A stretch of 33,046 nucleotides of DNA, from positions 1 to 33,046 of the IMG/VR virus record IMGVR_UViG_3300043398_000271; one strand, given 5' to 3'. Shown here piece after piece: positions 1 through 8,234 of the stretch. Positions within the stretch are counted from its first letter, which is position 1. The number at the start of each line of letters is the position of its first letter. The position numbers and the translations under genes were made by a program. The notes beneath the pieces are model-generated. The model did not search any database. It saw nothing but the letters and a program-made list of their open reading frames with translations, and was not told where the DNA came from. The DNA is from a virus.

Positions 1-1
1 C

Positions 2-219
<218 letters not shown>

Positions 220-223
<4 letters not shown>

Positions 224-408
224 CCCCCAACGCGCGCAGACGTGCGGTCCGTCCAACGCCTTCGCCCCTCGACGAGCACCCCGATCCGATCCCGCTCGAG
301 ATCGCGGAGCCGGACGACGACGATCCGGATCTCGTTTCGGAGCGCCTCGAGCGCGTCGATCGGTTCTCGAGCGCCGGATCGTACGCCTGGATCGGACCGG
401 AGGACTAG
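220..408 (+). CDS. Small acidic protein of unknown function
   Basis: This encodes 62 aa from ATG 220 to TAG 406-408. The N-terminus is basic and Pro-rich (T-P-N-A-R-R-R-A). The middle is acidic, with a D-D-D-D-P-D-L stretch, and the protein ends in Y-A-W-I-G-P-E-D. There are no membrane segments or recognisable motifs. The start overlaps the previous stop and the stop overlaps the GTG start of the nuclease at 408, so the gene sits in a translationally coupled chain. Its GC-rich third positions match its neighbours. It may be a small accessory factor of the following nuclease and helicase pair, but this is only inferred from position. Confidence 0.6.
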
Positions 409-2039
409 TGCGGATCTCCCCCAGCATGATCGGGCGCCTGAAAACGTGCGCCCGGATCCCGTCGTGGATTCTCGTGAAAAACCTCCGGTTCGGGGACGAG
501 ACCCAGAAGGGCGCGAACGCCCTCGGGGCCCGGTGTCATTCCCTCGTCGAAGCGTACCTCCGGACGGGAGCGCTTCCGAGCCTCGAGGAGACTCTCGAGG
601 TGCAGCGCGGAGAGACCACGGAGATCGCCTACCCAGGCGCGATCGTCGCGGAGGCCCTGCACACGCTCCCTGCTCCGGGCTCCGCGGAGATCGAGGTCGG
701 AGCCCAGATCGCGCGCGAAGGCCTGGTCTTCTTCTCGAAAGCGGACTACCGGATCCGGACCGAGACCGCGTCCAAGATCGGCGATCACAAATTCGTCCGG
801 GACCTCGGCTCCGCGCTTTCGGCGAACCCCGGCTCCGTCAACAGCTACGGGGAGCCCAACTACCTCGCCGACAACGTCCAGGCCTTGATCCTCGCAGCCT
901 GCGAGCTCGACGCGCGCCCCGAGATCGCCGCGGTCGATCTCGCCTGGCACTACACGCAAACCCGCGCGAGTCGCGGGCGCTACCCCACGCGCGTGGTATC
1001 GCTCCGGCTCGATCGCGAGACCGTCGAGCAGGGGATCGCGGCTCACGTCCTGACCCCCGGGAGACAGATCCTCGAGATCAAGCGCTTGCGCGTGCTGCCG
1101 GAAGTGCTACCTATCCGCGCGGAGTCGTGCCGGACATTCGGCCGGCCTTGCGAGTATCTCAATCACTGCGCCTTGACCGACGAAGAGAGAGGAATCCAAG
1201 CCATGACAGCACCCGATCGCACCCCCGCCGCGCTCGCCTCCACGCTCGACCGGCTCCGCGCGCTGGCCGCCTCGCAGACCTTGGGCGCGGCTCCGCCCCC
1301 GGCTCCGCCCCCGGCTCCGCCCCCGGCTCCGCCCCCGGCTCCGCCCCCGGCTCCGCCCCCGGCTCCGCCCCCGGCTCCGCCCCCGGCTCCGCCCCCGGCT
1401 CCGCCCCCGGCTCCCGTCGATCCCCGGTTCTCGGTCGGAGCGCGCTGGACGTGCCACGGTAGCGCGTTCGAGATCCTCTCCGTCGACGGCGACGCGGTCC
1501 GCGGTCGCTTCCTGGCAGATCTCTCGAGCCTCGACACGACGGTCCGGAGCCTCGATGCGTACCGGGAGGCCTTCGCGTTCGTCTCGGGGCCGACCGTCGC
1601 CCTTGAGGGCCCCGACCCGATCAACCCCCCGGAGGCCGCCCGCGCGCCCGATGACGGCACCCAGGGCCCTCCGGCGCCGGAGAAGCGGGACGACACCCCG
1701 CCCTCGTCCGGGCGCTACGCAGCCTTCACGCGCGACGAGGCGAAGGCGGAGGCGGTCCGGCGCGGGCTCCTGACCGCGTCCTCGCGCCACGGGCTCCCGG
1801 CGATCGTCGCGATGCTCGAGAAGCACGATCACGAGCACCCGGTCGCGGTCGTCGCGACGTCGGACATTCCGGCCGGAGCGATCGTGGTCATGCCGGCCGT
1901 CACCGCGGACTACATCGGCCCTGCGGATCGCCGCGAGGTCGACGCAGCCGCGATCCGTCAGGCGCTTGATCGTCTCGGGCGCGCGGTCGAGGAGATCCAC
2001 CTCGCCGGCGACGCCCTCCGCGCCTTGATCGGCGCGTAG
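408..2039 (+). CDS. PD-(D/E)XK superfamily nuclease, Cas4/AddB-like, with repeat linker and C-terminal module
   Basis: This encodes 543 aa. The GTG start at 408 overlaps the previous TAG; ATG 426 is an alternative. The N-terminus (I-S-P-S-M-I-G-R-L-K-T-C) is typical of RecB/Cas4-type nucleases. D126-H-K128 within IGDHKF fits the D-x-K catalytic motif. C14 together with C241, C248 and C254 (C-x6-C-x5-C) matches the split four-cysteine Fe-S arrangement of Cas4 and AddB nucleases. Residues about 294-334 are a perfect Pro/Ala repeat. A small beta-rich module around residues 340-395 and an unknown tail follow. It lies directly before an SNF2-like helicase, which suggests joint DNA processing in phage replication or recombination. 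An in-frame ATG at 1203 with a purine-rich upstream sequence may give a separate C-terminal product. Confidence 0.8.
   Translation: MRISPSMIGRLKTCARIPSWILVKNLRFGDETQKGANALGARCHSLVEAYLRTGALPSLEETLEVQRGETTEIAYPGAIVAEALHTLPAPGSAEIEVGAQIAREGLVFFSKADYRIRTETASKIGDHKFVRDLGSALSANPGSVNSYGEPNYLADNVQALILAACELDARPEIAAVDLAWHYTQTRASRGRYPTRVVSLRLDRETVEQGIAAHVLTPGRQILEIKRLRVLPEVLPIRAESCRTFGRPCEYLNHCALTDEERGIQAMTAPDRTPAALASTLDRLRALAASQTLGAAPPPAPPPAPPPAPPPAPPPAPPPAPPPAPPPAPPPAPPPAPVDPRFSVGARWTCHGSAFEILSVDGDAVRGRFLADLSSLDTTVRSLDAYREAFAFVSGPTVALEGPDPINPPEAARAPDDGTQGPPAPEKRDDTPPSSGRYAAFTRDEAKAEAVRRGLLTASSRHGLPAIVAMLEKHDHEHPVAVVATSDIPAGAIVVMPAVTADYIGPADRREVDAAAIRQALDRLGRAVEEIHLAGDALRALIGA
1289..1414 (+). repeat. 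12-bp tandem repeat, 10 perfect copies
   Basis: The unit ggctccgccccc is repeated ten times without a mismatch (1289-1408), followed by a six-base partial copy. It encodes Ala-Pro-Pro-Pro ten times and forms the linker between the nuclease and C-terminal parts of the protein. Perfect identity at the DNA level suggests recent expansion. Confidence 0.95.
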
Positions 2040-2040
2040 C

Positions 2041-3774
2041 GTGTCGGAGGGAGTCCAACCCTCCGCCGATCTCGAGCGTATCCTCGCGGTCCCGCGTCGT
2101 TCGTGGGGCCTCGAGGACGCGCGCGGAGTCGCGCGAGATCTGACGGCTGCACTACGCACGCCGCACGGAACGCAGACCCTTCTTGAGCATCAGGCCCTCG
2201 CGCTGCTCGAGATCGGGATCTACGGGGGGGCCTATCTCCCGCTCCCGGTCGGCGCCGGAAAGACCCTGATCTCTCTCCTCGCGTCCCGGATGCGTCCGGA
2301 GATCGCGCGCCCTCTGATCTTGACTCGCGCGAGCTTGGTCGAGAAGACGAAGATCGAGGAGATCGGGTATCGCCGGAATTGGGTCCTGCCTTCGTTCTTT
2401 CGGGTCGAGTCGTTCGAGCGTATGTCTCGCGTCGGAGCCGCTGGATTCCTCGAGTCCTACGCGCCGGATCTGATCATCGTCGACGAAGCGCACGCGTTGA
2501 AAAACAAGTCCGCCGCCGTCACCAGGCGCGTGTTTCGGTACCTCCGACAGAACCCGCGCGTTCTCCTCGTCGCGATGACGGGATCCTCGATCGGGACATC
2601 GATCCGTGACGTGGCCCATATCCTGGGCCGGTGTCTCGGAGCCCGGTCCCCGCTCCCCCACCATCACCACGACGTCGAAGAATGGGCCGCAGCGTTGGAC
2701 GTAGGCGGGCGTGCCCGCAAGCTCGCGCCCGGCGCCCTTCGCCGGCTCGCGTCGAGCCCCGAGGAGGATACGCGCGCGGCTGTGTGTCGTCGGATCCTCG
2801 AAACGCCCGGCGTCGTCGCGATGCGCGGGACGACGATCGACACCCCGATCCAGATCCGATCCCACGTCGCAGATCACGACGACGCGCAAACGGAAGCGCT
2901 CCGCGCGCTCCGGACGACCGGAGAGACTCCGGACGGCGAGCTAGCGGAGGACGCGATCGCAATCTGGCGCCACGCGCGGGAGATCTCGCTCGGCTTTTAT
3001 TCGGTCTGGGACCCACCCGCGCCGCTCCCGTGGAAGCACGCGCGCCGCGAATGGCACGCGTGGTGTAGGGACATCCTCGAGAGCAATCGCCGCGATCTCG
3101 ACTCCGCCGAGCAACTAGCCCGGCACCTCCGCGCGCACCCGGAGCACTACCCGGAGGCGGCGGCTGCGCTCGAGCGCTGGCGCGCGATCGAGCCCTCGTT
3201 CAAGCCTAACCCGCGCGCGCGATGGATCTCCGGATCCGCGATCGACTGGATCGCTCGGCACCTCGCGAAAGACAGGCGCCCCGCGATCGTTTGGACCGAT
3301 CGCCCCGTCGTCGGCGAGGCCCTCCGCGCCCTTCTCGGGATCCCGTACTACGGAGAAGAGGGCGTCGACGCCGCGACCGGCGCCTACATCGGACACGCGC
3401 GGGGGCAGACGATTGCGACGTCGAGCCGCGCCGGCGCGACCGGGCACAATCTCCAGGCTTTCTCGCGGAATCTATGCCTGGACATCCCACGATCCCCGAT
3501 CGCCTGGGAGCAACGGATCGGGCGCACGCACCGGCCCGGACAGACTGCGGATCTGATCTCGGTCGATCTGCTTTTCGGCGTTCGCGAGGACGTTTCGGCC
3601 TTCGCGTCCGCGCAGGAATTCGCCGCGAACGTAGAAGCCTTGACAGGCGCCCCGCAAAAGCTATGCTCCGCCGACTGTACCGAAGTCCTGGCCCCCGACG
3701 AGATCGAAGGAAAGAAGGAACCGCGATGGCAGAAACCGAAATTCAGTCTTTCACGTTCCCCGGATGGTTCGTGA
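2041..3774 (+). CDS. SNF2/DEAH-type superfamily 2 helicase
   Basis: This encodes 577 aa from GTG 2041, one base after the previous stop. Walker A is G71-A-G-K-T75, with a Q-motif-like L-L-E-H-Q upstream. Motif II is D148-E-A-H151. A motif III-like T-G-S-S follows near residue 180. Motif VI is Q491-R-I-G-R-T-H-R-P-G-Q501, a form typical of SNF2-family ATPases and phage SF2 helicases. It should act as an ATP-driven DNA translocase or helicase in replication or recombination, probably with the nuclease encoded just upstream. The last 49 bases overlap the next gene, which starts at 3726. No accessory domain was recognised between the two RecA-like lobes; that region (about residues 215-380) is long and unassigned. 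Confidence 0.88.
   Translation: MSEGVQPSADLERILAVPRRSWGLEDARGVARDLTAALRTPHGTQTLLEHQALALLEIGIYGGAYLPLPVGAGKTLISLLASRMRPEIARPLILTRASLVEKTKIEEIGYRRNWVLPSFFRVESFERMSRVGAAGFLESYAPDLIIVDEAHALKNKSAAVTRRVFRYLRQNPRVLLVAMTGSSIGTSIRDVAHILGRCLGARSPLPHHHHDVEEWAAALDVGGRARKLAPGALRRLASSPEEDTRAAVCRRILETPGVVAMRGTTIDTPIQIRSHVADHDDAQTEALRALRTTGETPDGELAEDAIAIWRHAREISLGFYSVWDPPAPLPWKHARREWHAWCRDILESNRRDLDSAEQLARHLRAHPEHYPEAAAALERWRAIEPSFKPNPRARWISGSAIDWIARHLAKDRRPAIVWTDRPVVGEALRALLGIPYYGEEGVDAATGAYIGHARGQTIATSSRAGATGHNLQAFSRNLCLDIPRSPIAWEQRIGRTHRPGQTADLISVDLLFGVREDVSAFASAQEFAANVEALTGAPQKLCSADCTEVLAPDEIEGKKEPRWQKPKFSLSRSPDGS
3640..3667 (+). promoter_or_regulatory. Sigma70-like promoter
   Basis: TTGACA (3640-3645) and TATGCT (3662-3667) are separated by 16 bases. 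The element lies inside the 3' end of the helicase gene, 59 bases before the ATG at 3726. It would drive the 128-aa gene and the replication block downstream. Confidence 0.65.
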
Positions 3775-4112
3775 TCGCAGGACCCCTCGGGACCATGACG
3801 GTCCGAGCCCAGATCCCGGGCCGGCTCCGAGACGGGATCGAGATCCAGATCCCGACCCCACGCCGGACGATGATCCGGACGCGCGTTTCGACGCGCGCGT
3901 TCGCGAACAACGCGCGCCAGGCCACGCACCTCGAGGCCGTGGTCGCTGTCGCGTCGCTGCTCGAGCCTGCCGCGATCGAGGGGGCGCTTGCGCTCGTCCT
4001 CGAGACGTGCGATGATGCAGCGGAGGCCTTCGACACGCCCGAGACCGTCGATCGCTCCGACGCCCTGACCTTTCTCGCCGCGGCCGTCCGGGGCGAGATC
4101 GACCCCTCCTGA
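3726..4112 (+). CDS. Hypothetical phage protein
   Basis: This encodes 128 aa from ATG 3726, preceded by a strong purine-rich Shine-Dalgarno region (gaaggaaagaagga). It overlaps the 3' end of the helicase by 49 bases in another frame. The N-terminal half alternates hydrophobic and polar residues (F-P-G-W-F-V-I-A-G-P-L-G) and is probably beta-rich. The C-terminal half is probably helical, with V-V-A-V-A-S-L-L-E-P-A-A-I. No signal, membrane segment or catalytic motif is visible, and I do not recognise the family. A good promoter sits just upstream, so it may be the first gene of a transcript that also carries the polymerase. Confidence 0.7.
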   Translation: MAETEIQSFTFPGWFVIAGPLGTMTVRAQIPGRLRDGIEIQIPTPRRTMIRTRVSTRAFANNARQATHLEAVVAVASLLEPAAIEGALALVLETCDDAAEAFDTPETVDRSDALTFLAAAVRGEIDPS

Positions 4113-4159
4113 TCAACCCTCAACCGCAACGACAGACACAGAAGAAAGATCACACCACC

Positions 4160-4795
4160 ATGACCGACACCTCGCTCCCCCAGATCCCCGGCCTGGACGA
4201 CAACACCGGCCTCGACACCCGGCTCCCCACCCTCGACCTCGGCCCCCAGGACGTCCGGGTCGACTCGATCCGCTACCACCGCTCGTCGTTCGGCAACCCG
4301 GACGGGATCATGGTCGAGGTGACGGACCACGAGCAGAACGCCCGCGCCTGGCGGATCAATCTCGGGGGCAGGTTCCCGAAGTTCGGCGCGACCGAGTGCA
4401 AGCGCCTCGCCGCTGCCGTGCGCGGGCTCGCCTTCGACGACCCGCGCGCCGCGTCCCTGGCCCCGGCGGAGGTCGCGTCGATGTACGCGCCCGCGAACCC
4501 CCACAAGGGCGCGCGGATCCGCGTCGAGGCGTTCGAGAACGAGAAGATCAACCCGAAGACGGGCCGGCGCTACGTCAACGTCCGCGTGCTCGGCCCCGCG
4601 ACCGGCGCCCCCGCCGCGACGCACGCCCCCACGGCGCCCGCCGCGGCCTCGCCCGCCCCCGCCGCACCTCCGCCCCCGCCGGCGCCCGCTCCGGTGCCCC
4701 AGGGCCCGCCGCCCGGCTGGTACGCGTTCCCGGCCGGCGATCCGCGCCAGGGGACGCACTACTACAACGCGGCCGGAGAGATCCGGCCCGTCTGA
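4160..4795 (+). CDS. Putative ssDNA-binding-like protein with Pro/Ala-rich tail
   Basis: This encodes 211 aa from ATG 4160, 47 bases after the previous gene. Residues about 35-150 look like a compact mixed fold, with V-E-V-T-D-H-E-Q and a strand-like segment K-T-G-R-R-Y-V-N-V-R-V. Residues about 152-185 are a low-complexity Ala/Pro linker. The last 26 residues form an aromatic tail (P-P-G-W-Y-A-F-P-A-G ... H-Y-Y-N-A-A-G-E-I). A core plus a flexible linker and a short conserved tip recalls single-stranded DNA-binding proteins, and the position before DNA polymerase fits. The sequence gives no direct match to an SSB motif, so the role is inference. It could equally be another replication accessory protein. 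Confidence 0.55.
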   Translation: MTDTSLPQIPGLDDNTGLDTRLPTLDLGPQDVRVDSIRYHRSSFGNPDGIMVEVTDHEQNARAWRINLGGRFPKFGATECKRLAAAVRGLAFDDPRAASLAPAEVASMYAPANPHKGARIRVEAFENEKINPKTGRRYVNVRVLGPATGAPAATHAPTAPAAASPAPAAPPPPPAPAPVPQGPPPGWYAFPAGDPRQGTHYYNAAGEIRPV

Positions 4796-4874
4796 TCGAT
4801 CGGGTGGGGGACCGGCGTTCGCCCCCGGGGCGGGCGCCGATCTGACACCCGCGAGGCCCCAGAAGGGGAGGGAG

Positions 4875-4893
4875 CCCCGCTTCGCAGGCGGGG
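4875..4893 (+). terminator. Possible hairpin between genes
   Basis: ccccgc (4875-4880) can pair with gcgggg (4888-4893) around a 7-base loop in the 157-base gap before 4953. There is no T-run, so it may be a weak terminator, an mRNA structure or chance in GC-rich DNA. Nothing else was recognised in this gap. Confidence 0.25.
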
Positions 4894-4952
4894 AAGATCC
4901 GGGACGCGCTAGGCAGGGGCGGGCCCGGAGCCATTTCACGGAGGATCGATCG

Positions 4953-5243
4953 ATGTCCGAAAAGCGCCACGACTGGATCGACGGGCCGCGCTGGTCTCAG
5001 TGCTCGCGGTGCAGCACGCGCGCGCACTGGATCGAGGCGTCGAAAGACTGCACCGGCGCTCCGAAGAAAGACGACGAGATCGGGATCGAGATCGCGATCT
5101 CCCGGATCCGATCGGACCTCGAGACGTTCCGATTCTGGTGGATCGGCCGTTCGGACCTCGGAACGACGCGCCCGAGCCTCGCGGAGTGGCGCGCGGAATT
5201 TCTCGAATGGAGCCGCGCGAACGGCGCGAGCGCGGCTCCATGA
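4953..5243 (+). CDS. Small protein with N-terminal CxxC, unknown function
   Basis: This encodes 96 aa from ATG 4953, with ggagg about 9 bases upstream. The N-terminus has W-S-Q-C-S-R-C-S-T-R, a single C-x-x-C pair, and another Cys 13 residues later, so a small metal-binding site is possible but incomplete. The rest is rich in Trp and Glu (F-R-F-W-W-I-G; W-R-A-E-F-L-E-W). It overlaps the next start by ATGA. The family is not recognised. Its position at the head of the polymerase chain suggests an early-expressed accessory protein. Confidence 0.65.
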   Translation: MSEKRHDWIDGPRWSQCSRCSTRAHWIEASKDCTGAPKKDDEIGIEIAISRIRSDLETFRFWWIGRSDLGTTRPSLAEWRAEFLEWSRANGASAAP

Positions 5244-5590
5244 CGAGGACGATCTACCTACTCCGAGCCACGACCGGATCCTACTCGGATCGCTCCGAGT
5301 GGACGGTCCGCGCGTACGCCTCCGAGGAGAGCGCGAACGCCGCCCGAGCGGAGGCGGAGGCCTGCACCCTCGAGGCGTCGAGGGCCCACCGCGCCGAGAT
5401 CGCGAAGGCCAAGGCTTTCGGCGGCGCCCTCTGGCACAGCACCTTCGTCAGTCGCCTGGATCCGGATCTGGCCGCCCGGTGCCTCGCGGCGGATCCGGCG
5501 CTCGTGTCCGAGCGGGACGGCGGATTTGCCTGGGGGTTCCCTTACGATTCTCCGGACTACTCGGTCGAACCGGTGGAGCTTGTCGGGTGA
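5240..5590 (+). CDS. Hypothetical phage protein
   Basis: This encodes 116 aa from ATG 5240, coupled to the gene before it (ATGA) and to the polymerase after it (the polymerase GTG overlaps its TGA). The start, T-I-Y-L-L-R-A-T-T-G-S-Y-S-D, and the helical stretch rich in Ala and Glu are reminiscent of small phage proteins that begin with an I-Y-L-L strand and a Y-S-D motif. There is no catalytic residue pattern or membrane segment. The C-terminus is acidic and aromatic (G-F-P-Y-D-S-P-D-Y). The function is unknown. Confidence 0.65.
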   Translation: MTRTIYLLRATTGSYSDRSEWTVRAYASEESANAARAEAEACTLEASRAHRAEIAKAKAFGGALWHSTFVSRLDPDLAARCLAADPALVSERDGGFAWGFPYDSPDYSVEPVELVG

Positions 5591-7689
5591 AGATCCTGGG
5601 CCTGGATACGGAGACCTTTCCGATCAAGCCCGCTCGCCAGGCCCCGCGCGTGGTCTGTGTCCAGACCCGCGACGCGAGCGGGTCCCGTGTCGATCTTCGC
5701 GATCCGGGTCTCGACAGCCTCGAGGTCGCGCTCCGCGATCCTTCGATCTTGATCGTGGGCCACGACGTGGCTTACGACGCCCTCGCGTCGATCGCGACGC
5801 GCCCGCGCTTGCTCCTGCCGTGGCTCGACGCGTACGAGGCCGATCGCGTGGTCTGCACGCACGTCCGGGAGAGCCTTGCGCGGATCGCGGAAGGAACGAG
5901 CGATCGGCACCAGGATCGATCGCTGCTTGGGTGCGTCGAGCGCTACAAGATCCCGCACTCGTTCGAGGAAGGAGACAAGTCCAGCGGTTCGGTCCGGCTC
6001 CGGTTCCACGAGGTTGACGGGATCCCCGTCTCCGCCTGGCCCGGAGGGTTCGAGCGTTACGCGCTGGCGGACCTCGTTGCGGTCGACGTGTACGAGGCCC
6101 AGGCCGCGGCGTTCTCGCCCGCGTGGTTCCAGGATCAGTATCGACGCTCGCGCGCGGATTTCTGGCTTCGCGCGACCTCCGCCCATGGGATGCGCGTCGA
6201 CGCTCGAGCGGTCGCGCGGTTCTCAGCCCTTGTCGAGGAGGAGCACCGGACGTGCCTTGCGATCCTCACTGACGCGGACGAGACCGCGCTCGAGCGCTTC
6301 GCGACGGATCACGATCTCGAGCGGCTCGACGCGGTCCCGCCCGTGCGCGGTCTCGTTCGGTACGAGGGGACGCGAGACCTCAAAGCCGCTCGGGCTCGCA
6401 TGGAGTCCGTGTGCCTCGCGCGCGCGCTCCCGGTGCCCGTGACGGCGACGGGGAGAGAGAAGGGGCTGGACGCCGGGGCCGGCGCTTACGTGGCCCTGGA
6501 CGCGGACGCGTGCGCCGCGTCGGGTGATCTCCAGCTTCGCGCCTACGCGCGGTTCACGTCGATCGGGACGCTCCGGAGCCGGGCCGATCGTCTCGCCCTC
6601 GCGGCGCGCCTCGAGGTGCCTGTGCAGCCGCGGTTCGATCCACTGAAAAAGACGGGCCGGACGTCGTGTTCCAAGGGCGAGTCGACCCCGGGCGAGCCGC
6701 TAAACGCGGTCGGCGATCAGACCCAGAACCTCAATCGCGAACCCGGGCTCCGGGAGTGCTACGTCGCGCGTCCGGGGTGCGTGATCCTCTCCGCCGATTG
6801 GAAGGCCGCGGAGCTTCACACCCTCGCCCAGACCTGCGCCGACTGGGGCCTTGACTCCGCGCTGGCGCGGGTTCTCCGGGAGCGCGACGCGCACGTTTGG
6901 TTCGGCGCGATCTCTCAGGGCTGGACGTACGAATGGACGATCGAAGCCCTCCGCGGGGACCACGGACCGGAGGCGAAAAAGAAGGCGAAAGCCGCGCGTC
7001 AGGGCGCGAAAGCCTGTAATTTCGGCTTCCCCGGAGGTCTGGGGATCGCGAAGTTTCGCGCCTGGGCCGCGAAAACGTACGGGGTGATCTGGAGCGAGGC
7101 GGAGGCCTCGAGGCGGAAGGCCCAGTGGCTCGACGCCTTCCCGGAGATGTTCGGCTACTTCCGGATCGTCGATCGGATCGTCAACTCCGGCGCGCCGCTC
7201 GAGCACCCGCGCTCCGGCCGGTTCCGCGGAGACCTGACGTTCACGAGCGCCGCGAATTCGCCTTTTCAGGGCCGGTGCGCCGACATGCTCGTCGACGCGG
7301 GCTGGCGCGCGATGGCCCGGATCTACCGCGAGGGGATCCCAGCGCGGACGTGGAACGAAGCGCACGACGAGATCCTTTTCGAGATCCGCGAGGACCAAGC
7401 CCACGAGATCGCGACGTCGATCACGAAGATCATGGACGACGTCGGGCGCGAATGGTGCCCGATCGCTCCGTGCCGGGCGGAGCCTGCGCTGCAACGCCAC
7501 TGGCGGAAGGGCGCGGAGCCTGCCTACCGGGACGGGCGCCTGATCCCGCACGAAGACCGCGACCTCGGGGCGGAGGATCTCGAGTCGATCTGCGAGGCGC
7601 TCTCGTCCGGCGAAGACGCCTTGCGCGTCTCGTGGACCTACGGTATAGAGGAGTCGCGAGTAGTCGCGATCGGAAAGGGCGGACGATGA
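5587..7689 (+). CDS. Family A DNA polymerase with 3'-5' exonuclease domain
   Basis: This encodes 700 aa from GTG 5587, overlapping the previous TGA. The proofreading domain is intact: Exo I D7-T-E9, Exo II G58-H-D-V-A-Y-D64 and Exo III Y158-A-L-A-D162. Polymerase motif A is S402-A-D404-W-K-A-A-E409-L. Motif B is R471-Q-G-A-K475-A-C-N-F479-G-F-P-G-G, in which the usual NFGxxYG is replaced by NFGFPGG. Motif C is H593-D-E595. There is no 5'-nuclease domain, as is usual for phage replicases. It is coupled to the RNA-ligase gene after it. The set of polymerase, HD hydrolase and MazZ-type domain recalls, but does not prove, Z-genome (2-aminoadenine) phages. Confidence 0.95.
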   Translation: MKILGLDTETFPIKPARQAPRVVCVQTRDASGSRVDLRDPGLDSLEVALRDPSILIVGHDVAYDALASIATRPRLLLPWLDAYEADRVVCTHVRESLARIAEGTSDRHQDRSLLGCVERYKIPHSFEEGDKSSGSVRLRFHEVDGIPVSAWPGGFERYALADLVAVDVYEAQAAAFSPAWFQDQYRRSRADFWLRATSAHGMRVDARAVARFSALVEEEHRTCLAILTDADETALERFATDHDLERLDAVPPVRGLVRYEGTRDLKAARARMESVCLARALPVPVTATGREKGLDAGAGAYVALDADACAASGDLQLRAYARFTSIGTLRSRADRLALAARLEVPVQPRFDPLKKTGRTSCSKGESTPGEPLNAVGDQTQNLNREPGLRECYVARPGCVILSADWKAAELHTLAQTCADWGLDSALARVLRERDAHVWFGAISQGWTYEWTIEALRGDHGPEAKKKAKAARQGAKACNFGFPGGLGIAKFRAWAAKTYGVIWSEAEASRRKAQWLDAFPEMFGYFRIVDRIVNSGAPLEHPRSGRFRGDLTFTSAANSPFQGRCADMLVDAGWRAMARIYREGIPARTWNEAHDEILFEIREDQAHEIATSITKIMDDVGREWCPIAPCRAEPALQRHWRKGAEPAYRDGRLIPHEDRDLGAEDLESICEALSSGEDALRVSWTYGIEESRVVAIGKGGR

Positions 7690-8234
7690 CAGACGACGAC
7701 AAGTTCCCCGCGTTCCGGAAGATCCCGCGCCTCCGTCGGCGCGTGGTCGTCACGGAGAAGATCGACGGAACCAACGCGCTGGTCTCCGTCTCGGAGGACG
7801 GTACGATCCGCGCCGGCTCGCGCTCGCGCTGGATCACGCCGGAGGCGGATAACTTCGGCTTCGCGCGATGGGTCTCGGAGAACGCCGAGGATCTCGCGAA
7901 GCTCGGCCCCGGCCTTCATTACGGCGAGTGGTACGGGGCCGGGATCCAGCGCCGCTACGGGCTCGATCACAAGCGCTTCGCGCTGTTCAATTCGGAGCGC
8001 TGGTCCGATCCGGAATCGCGCCCCGCGTGCTGCGGGTGCGTTCCGATCCTGGCGGACGGGATCGGGGAGGCCGTGATCGAGGGCGCGCTCGAGCGCCTCC
8101 GCGTGGAGGGCTCGATCGCCGTTCCCGGGTTCATGCGCCCGGAGGGGGTCGTGGTCTGGCACTCGGCCTCGGGATCGCTCTACAAGGTGCTCCTCGAGGG
8201 CGACGAGGCCCCGAAGGGGGAGGGCGGACGATGA
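7686..8234 (+). CDS. RNA ligase (Rnl2-like nucleotidyltransferase)
   Basis: This encodes 182 aa from ATG 7686 (ATGA overlap with the polymerase). The nucleotidyl-acceptor motif is E24-K25-I-D-G28-T-N, with K25 as the predicted AMP-accepting lysine. A motif III-like stretch G-E-W-Y-G-A-G-I-Q follows near residue 82. Motif IV-like P-E-G-V-V-V-W and motif V-like S-L-Y-K lie near residues 155-170. The protein is short and consists of only the adenylyltransferase core, without a clear C-terminal domain. Members of this family seal RNA breaks, and phages often use them against host tRNA cleavage. No polynucleotide kinase is seen beside it, so the substrate is uncertain. DNA ligase activity cannot be excluded. 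Confidence 0.85.
   Translation: MTDDDKFPAFRKIPRLRRRVVVTEKIDGTNALVSVSEDGTIRAGSRSRWITPEADNFGFARWVSENAEDLAKLGPGLHYGEWYGAGIQRRYGLDHKRFALFNSERWSDPESRPACCGCVPILADGIGEAVIEGALERLRVEGSIAVPGFMRPEGVVVWHSASGSLYKVLLEGDEAPKGEGGR

Noticed and set aside
4875-4893. Certain rho-independent terminator
   Set aside because: Six-bp stem without T-run in GC-rich DNA. Listed with low confidence only.
5299-5586. 5' extension of the polymerase ORF
   Set aside because: The Exo I motif begins right after GTG 5587. The upstream part is a shadow of the 116-aa gene.
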